Assembly: GCA_000027065.2 (NCBI GenBank)
Contig: FN543093.2
Location: 2,856,074-2,920,073, forward strand
DNA: 64,000 bases
Direction of reading: 5' to 3'
Source: Cronobacter turicensis z3032
GTDB lineage: Bacteria; Pseudomonadota; Gammaproteobacteria; Enterobacterales; Enterobacteriaceae
Both the position numbers and the translations under genes were made by a program. How positions within the stretch are numbered: position 1 is the first letter of the stretch; the number at the start of each line of letters is the position of its first letter. Below, piece by piece: positions 59,882-64,000 of this stretch. The notes beneath the pieces were generated by a model. It saw only the letters and a list, made by a program, of their open reading frames with translations. It did no database searches and was not told the origin of the DNA.

Positions 59882-60625
59882 ATGGCGTTATATACGATTG
59901 GCGAAGTGGCCGATCTCTGCGAAGTAAACCCTGTGACGCTGCGCGCGTGGCAGCGCCGTTACGGACTGATCAAACCCGTACGCACCGACGGCGGCCACCG
60001 TCTGTTCAGCGAGGCGGACATCGACCGCATTCGCGAAATCAAACACTGGATTGAGCAAGGCGTCCAGGTCAGTAAAGTTAAAACGCTGCTCTGCGAGGAC
60101 GGTGCCGATGAGCCGGAAGGCTGGCGCGAGCGACAGGAGATGCTGCTCGCGAAACTGCGCAGCGGCAATCCAGGCCAGGTGCGTCACTGGGTGAGCGAGC
60201 TTGGGCGCGACTACCCGGCCCAGATGCTGGTGCGCCATCTCTATACCCCGCTGCGCCGCCGGATGCAGTTACAGCATGCCACGCTGCATGCCCTGTTAAG
60301 CCTTCTTGACGGTATTCTGATTAACTACATCGCGCTCTGTCTGCAATCGGCATGGAAAAAGCCCGGCAACGACGCGCTGGTGGTCGGCTGGAATCATCAG
60401 GATGCGACGCAGGTCTGGCTCGCAGCCTGGGTGGCGGTGCAGAAAGGCTGGCGGGTGGATGTGCTGGCGCAGCCGCTGGTGCAGTTGCGCCCGGAGCTGT
60501 TTCCTGGCAAAACGCTGCTGGTGTGGTGCGGAGAGCTGCCCGCGGCGCGTCAGCTCGAGCAAATCGCCGCCTGGCATCAACAGGGACACGCCATCTTTTC
60601 ACTCCATGAGCCGGAAACGATTTAA
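59882..60625 (+). CDS. mlrA: MerR-family curli/biofilm regulator MlrA
   Basis: Activates csgD and so curli and cellulose in E. coli and Salmonella, downstream of c-di-GMP signalling that includes DgcE (also in this window). 247 residues (E. coli 243). The MerR HTH is at the N-terminus: YTIGEVADLCEVNPVTLRAW, RRYGLIKPVRTDGGHRLFSE, then a dimerisation helix. The C-terminal half is a B12-binding-like fold without an obvious cobalamin His motif. The ribosome-binding site is AAGAGAA. Confidence 0.94.
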   Translation: MALYTIGEVADLCEVNPVTLRAWQRRYGLIKPVRTDGGHRLFSEADIDRIREIKHWIEQGVQVSKVKTLLCEDGADEPEGWRERQEMLLAKLRSGNPGQVRHWVSELGRDYPAQMLVRHLYTPLRRRMQLQHATLHALLSLLDGILINYIALCLQSAWKKPGNDALVVGWNHQDATQVWLAAWVAVQKGWRVDVLAQPLVQLRPELFPGKTLLVWCGELPAARQLEQIAAWHQQGHAIFSLHEPETI

Positions 60626-60684
60626 AGGTTCATTAACAGTCGCGCTTCACCGTATAATTACGCGGTTAACATAAGGAGCAACGC

Positions 60685-60795
60685 ATGAAATTAGTCAGAA
60701 TCGGGCTTATCACCGGCATGGTCCTGATGGCCATCGGGGGTATCGGCGGCGTTATGCTGGCCGGCTACACCGTTATCCTGCATTCCGGTTCATAA
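60685..60795 (+). CDS. yohO: Micro-protein YohO
   Basis: A 36-residue single-membrane-segment protein from ATG 60685 with AAGGAG 7-12 nt upstream. It reads [20 protein letters not shown] and then [11 protein letters not shown]; the [12 protein letters not shown] core matches E. coli YohO (35 residues). Function unknown; an inner-membrane location is expected. Its 3' end overlaps the end of convergent yehW by 23 bp. Confidence 0.9.
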   Translation: MKLVRIGLITGMVLMAIGGIGGVMLAGYTVILHSGS

Positions 60796-61504
60796 CCCGC
60801 GCCAGGCGCTCAAAGAGCCGGTCCACCAGGACCGCCGCCAGCGCCACCAGCACCGCGCCCTGAATCACATATGCCGTGTTAAACCCACTCAGGCCGATGA
60901 TAATCGGGGTGCCGAGCGTGCTGGCGCCCACGGTCGAGGCGATGGTGGCCGTGCCGATATTAATAATCACCGACGTACGGATCCCGGCGAGCATCACTCC
61001 AAACGCCAGCGGCAATTCCACTTTGCGTAAGATCTGAGTGCGGCTCATGCCGACGCCCCGCGCCACCTCTTTCACATCTTCCGGCACCGCGCTCAGGCCC
61101 GCGAGCGTCCCCTGCAAAACGGGCAACAGGCCGTAAAGAATGAGCGCGACAATCGCAGGCTCCCGTCCGAAGCCCATCACCGGCACGGCAATCGCCAGCA
61201 CCGCCACCGGCGGGAATGTCTGCCCGGCGGCGGCGAGCGTTTCGGCAAGCGAGCGGAACTCGCGTCCCCACGGGCGCGTTACCGCAATCCCCACCGCGAC
61301 GCCGCAGGCGACCGACACCGCGCCCGCGACCGCCACCAGGCCGAGATGCGAGAGCGTAAGCGCGACAAAGCTCTCCTGCAGATAGACCGGGCGCGACAGC
61401 CCCGGAAGCAGCCAGTGAAACAGTCCTTCGCTGTGCGGCATCGCCAGTAACAGCGCGACAAACAACAGCGCCAGCCAGAGCAGCGGATCGCGCAGTCTAT
61501 TCAC
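60773..61504 (-). CDS. yehW: Osmoprotectant ABC transporter permease YehW
   Basis: One of two permeases of the YehZYXW (OsmF) importer, a low-affinity osmoprotectant/betaine-type system. 243 residues with about six TM helices and the permease EAA-loop region [20 protein letters not shown] near residues 155-174. Same length as in E. coli. It overlaps yehX by 8 nt at its start and yohO at its end. Confidence 0.95.
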   Translation of the reverse strand: MNRLRDPLLWLALLFVALLLAMPHSEGLFHWLLPGLSRPVYLQESFVALTLSHLGLVAVAGAVSVACGVAVGIAVTRPWGREFRSLAETLAAAGQTFPPVAVLAIAVPVMGFGREPAIVALILYGLLPVLQGTLAGLSAVPEDVKEVARGVGMSRTQILRKVELPLAFGVMLAGIRTSVIINIGTATIASTVGASTLGTPIIIGLSGFNTAYVIQGAVLVALAAVLVDRLFERLARVMNRNAG

Positions 61505-62438
61505 CCCGCGCCTCCCGCTGATTCACCAGATGACGAAAGCGCAGCACGCCGCGGTGCGCGCCTTGCGCGTCCACTACCGACAGCGCCTCGCACTGGCGCT
61601 CGACAAATACCGACATCGCCTCGCGCAGCGTTAAGGTGTCCGCCACCGGCGCGCCCTCGCCTGTGCCAGGCTCGATAAATTCCGCCACCTGTTTGAGCGA
61701 CAGCAATCGCACGCCAAGCTCGCTGCGCCCGAAAAAATCACGCACGAAATCATTGCGCGGCGCGGTGAGCAGCGTCAGCGGCGCGCCCTGTTGCACCACT
61801 TCGCCGTTATCCATCAGCACCAGATGCTGGGCAAGCCCGAGCGCCTCGTCGATGTCGTGCGTGACCAGCACAATGGTGCGTCCGAGCAGCTGATGAATGC
61901 GGCGCATCTCCTGTTGCAGCGCGCTGCGCGTCACCGGGTCGAGCGCGCCGAACGGCTCGTCCATCAGCAATACCTCCGGGTCGGCCGCCAGCGCGCGCGC
62001 CACGCCGACCCGCTGCTGCTGCCCGCCGGAGAGCTGATGCGGGTAGCGATCGCGAAATGCTTCAGGCGCGAGCCCAAGTAGCGCGAGCAGTTCATCGACC
62101 CGCGCCTGAATGCGTGCCTTCGGCCACTTCAGCAACTGCGGCACCGTGGCGACGTTTTGCGCCACCGTCCAGTGCGGGAACAGCCCGACCGACTGAATCG
62201 CATACCCCATGCGCCTGCGCAGCGCCTCGGGCGAAAACTGACGGATTTCCTCGCCCGCGAAGCGGATCTCGCCTGCGTCGTGCTCCACCAGACGATTAAT
62301 CATCTTCAGCGTGGTGGATTTACCGGAGCCGGAGGTGCCGATAAGCACCGAAAACGCGCCTTCGGCGAACGTCAGGCTTAAATCTTTTACCGCCGCGCCG
62401 CCGTCATAAAATTTACTGACCTGCTGAAATTCAATCAT
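61497..62438 (-). CDS. yehX: Osmoprotectant ABC transporter ATP-binding protein YehX
   Basis: ATPase subunit of the OsmF importer. 313 residues (E. coli 308). Walker [16 protein letters not shown] near residues 32-46, ABC signature [15 protein letters not shown] near 137, Walker [16 protein letters not shown] near 155-169, and the H-loop in [11 protein letters not shown]. The C-terminal 60 residues form a short CBS-like/regulatory segment seen in QAT-family ATPases. It overlaps yehY and yehW by 8 nt each. Confidence 0.96.
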   Translation of the reverse strand: MIEFQQVSKFYDGGAAVKDLSLTFAEGAFSVLIGTSGSGKSTTLKMINRLVEHDAGEIRFAGEEIRQFSPEALRRRMGYAIQSVGLFPHWTVAQNVATVPQLLKWPKARIQARVDELLALLGLAPEAFRDRYPHQLSGGQQQRVGVARALAADPEVLLMDEPFGALDPVTRSALQQEMRRIHQLLGRTIVLVTHDIDEALGLAQHLVLMDNGEVVQQGAPLTLLTAPRNDFVRDFFGRSELGVRLLSLKQVAEFIEPGTGEGAPVADTLTLREAMSVFVERQCEALSVVDAQGAHRGVLRFRHLVNQREARGE

Positions 62439-63588
62439 CTCGTTTCGTCTCCAGCGCGCCGATGGCGAGCGTAAACAGCGCGTCCAGCACTACCGCCAGC
62501 GCCACGACCGGGATCACCCCGAGCAGCACCAGATCGAGCGCGCTGCTGAGTAATCCCTGAAATACCAGCGCCCCGAAGCCGCCTGCGCCAATCAGGGCGG
62601 CAACGACCGCCATGCCGACCGTCTGCACCGCCACCACCCGCAGGCTGCGCAGCCAGACGGGCAGCGCCAGCGGCACATCGACATGCCAGAAGCGCTGCCA
62701 GGCGGACATGCCCATTCCGCGGGCGCTCTCCCGCACCGCGTCGGGCACCTGCCCAAGCCCCGCCACCACGCCGCGCACCAGCGGCAGCAGCGCATAGAGC
62801 GTGAGCGCAATCAGCGCAGGCGCAAGCCCGGTGCCGGAGACGCCCAGCGCGCCGAGCGCCGGAAATGCCTGCGCCAGCCCGGCGAGCGGGGCCATCAGCA
62901 GACCGAACAGCGCCACCGACGGCACCGTCTGAATAATATTGAGCGCGGCGAACAGACCGGGCTGCCAGCGCGGGCGCCGGTGACACAGGATCCCGAGCGG
63001 CAAGCCGATGACAAGCGCGGGCGCCAGCGTGCCGAAAATCAGCGTCAGGTGGCGCGCGGCGGCGTCATCAAACACCGTCTGGCGGTTGGCGTATTCTTTA
63101 AGAAGCGACAGCGCATCGAAATGACCGCTCAGCAGAAGCCAGAGCGGCGCCATCCAGATCTGCGCCTGTAGCAGCCAGCGCCAGAGCGGCTGGCGCGTCA
63201 GCCTGCCGATGGCGTCGCTTGCGGCGAGTAACGAGACCGCAAGCATCAGCCACAGGCCGCTGCCGGGCGAGGTCCGCGCCAGACGACTGCCGGTTTCAGC
63301 CAGTCGCGCCGCCTCATCGCCCGTCACAAACAGCAGCGTGATAAAGAGCGCCTGCGCGGCAATAAGAATCAGCAGCGCCCCTGGTTTTCCGGGCACGCAG
63401 GCGAGCAGACAGAGTAAAAGCGGCAGCGCCCACAAGGCAGGCGCGATGGCAGGAAAAAGCCCGGAGAGACCGAGCGGCGCGCCGGACACCAGCCGGTTCG
63501 GCGCGTAATTTAAAAAGGGCAACAGGGCGGCGGCGGCCAGCAAGACCGCCAGCAGCACCAGCACCCGGTTATGGCATCTGATTGACAA
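62431..63588 (-). CDS. yehY: Osmoprotectant ABC transporter permease YehY
   Basis: Second permease of the OsmF importer. I prefer the TTG start at 63588 (reading [16 protein letters not shown] after the initiator), which gives 385 residues as in E. coli; a TTG at 63606 would give 391. The N-terminal half has four extra membrane helices. The C-terminal permease domain (about 195-380) has [20 protein letters not shown] as the EAA-like loop. It starts 30 nt after the osmF stop. The exact start is uncertain because no ATG is available near it. Confidence 0.93.
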   Translation of the reverse strand: MSIRCHNRVLVLLAVLLAAAALLPFLNYAPNRLVSGAPLGLSGLFPAIAPALWALPLLLCLLACVPGKPGALLILIAAQALFITLLFVTGDEAARLAETGSRLARTSPGSGLWLMLAVSLLAASDAIGRLTRQPLWRWLLQAQIWMAPLWLLLSGHFDALSLLKEYANRQTVFDDAAARHLTLIFGTLAPALVIGLPLGILCHRRPRWQPGLFAALNIIQTVPSVALFGLLMAPLAGLAQAFPALGALGVSGTGLAPALIALTLYALLPLVRGVVAGLGQVPDAVRESARGMGMSAWQRFWHVDVPLALPVWLRSLRVVAVQTVGMAVVAALIGAGGFGALVFQGLLSSALDLVLLGVIPVVALAVVLDALFTLAIGALETKRDD

Positions 63589-63618
63589 AACGTGTCCCGC
63601 AGGCAAACGCCGGAGGCG

Positions 63619-64000
63619 TTATTTCACCAGTCCTTTTTCTTTAAGCCACTGCGACGCCACTTTACCGGCATCGAGCCCTTCTACCGCGATTTGCGCATTC
63701 AGTTCCTGGAGCGTTTTCTCATCCAGCGCTTTAAAGACCGGCTCAAACCACTGCGCCATCTCCGGGTACGCCTTCAGTACCGCCTCACGCACGACGGGCG
63801 CTGGCGCGTAAACCGGCTGAACGCCTTTAGGATCGGTGAGCGTTTGCAGACCGAGCGCCGCTACCGGGCCGTCGGTGCCATACGCCATCGCGGCGTTAAC
63901 GCCGGAGGTTTGCTGGGCCGCCGCTTTGATGGTCACCGCGGTATCGCCGCCCGCGAGCGACAGCATCTGATCCTGATTCAGTTTAAACTGGTAGGCTTTT
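63619..64000 (-). CDS. osmF: Osmoprotectant-binding protein OsmF (YehZ), C-terminal part
   Basis: Periplasmic binding protein of the yehZYXW importer; only the last 127 codons are in the window and the start lies beyond the right edge. The visible part has QMLSLAGGDTAVTIKAAAQQ, NAAMAYGTDGPVAALGLQTL and the C-terminus VASQWLKEKGLVK, matching OsmF of E. coli (305 aa). It is promoter-proximal in its operon; in E. coli transcription is RpoS-dependent and osmotically induced. The truncation is a window effect. Confidence 0.95.
   Translation of the reverse strand, partial: KAYQFKLNQDQMLSLAGGDTAVTIKAAAQQTSGVNAAMAYGTDGPVAALGLQTLTDPKGVQPVYAPAPVVREAVLKAYPEMAQWFEPVFKALDEKTLQELNAQIAVEGLDAGKVASQWLKEKGLVK

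Overview
The window is a chromosomal segment of a motile, G+C-rich member of the Enterobacteriaceae. Gene order from the colanic acid (cps) operon to the yehWXYZ operon is the one known from the cpsG-to-osmF region of Escherichia coli, and nearly all shared proteins have E. coli-like lengths. The high G+C, a FliA-type promoter in front of a chemoreceptor, and abundant GTAGGGTGGGTAAGCGCAGC-type intergenic repeats suggest Cronobacter or a close Enterobacter-like relative. The genus is an inference; no marker here settles it.

Layout. Positions 1-15787 (minus strand) hold the colanic acid operon wza-wzb-wzc-wcaA-wcaB-wcaC-wcaD-wcaE-wcaF-gmd-fcl-gmm-wcaI-cpsB-cpsG, with cpsG cut by the left edge. 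Its 732-bp upstream region carries a JUMPstart/ops element (RfaH) and an RcsAB-type box. Next come yegH, asmA, dcd, udk, the diguanylate cyclase dgcE, alkA and the Hsp70-like yegD. A HigBA-type toxin-antitoxin pair with a perfect 16-bp palindrome in its promoter lies between yegD and mdtA. The mdtABCD-baeSR multidrug efflux and envelope-stress operon follows, then a repeat-rich spacer, trhP, the small RNA CyaR with a CRP-like site, yegS, more repeats, fbaB, and thiM-thiD behind a TPP riboswitch.

From about 45.2 to 51 kb the conserved backbone is broken by accessory genes. These are an exported protein of unknown function, a DUF1493-like protein, an orphan rcnB, an ABC-F ATPase preceded by a possible 27-codon leader ORF, and a two-gene membrane-protein cassette (325 aa with a hydrophobic core, then 201 aa with four membrane segments). 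The cassette is the best candidate for an undescribed system; effector/immunity or toxin/antidote are possible readings.

The backbone resumes with a FliA-promoted chemoreceptor, the BtsSR pyruvate-sensing two-component system, a GNAT acetyltransferase, apbC, a small lipoprotein inserted between apbC and metG, metG, the curli/biofilm regulator mlrA, the micro-ORF yohO, and the osmoprotectant ABC operon osmF-yehY-yehX-yehW (osmF cut by the right edge).

Taken together the window is rich in envelope functions: capsule export and synthesis, efflux with envelope-stress sensing, c-di-GMP and curli control, and outer-membrane maintenance (AsmA, CyaR). Many genes are translationally coupled by overlaps of 1-26 nt. 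Most long open frames opposite the real genes are high-GC shadows and are not annotated.
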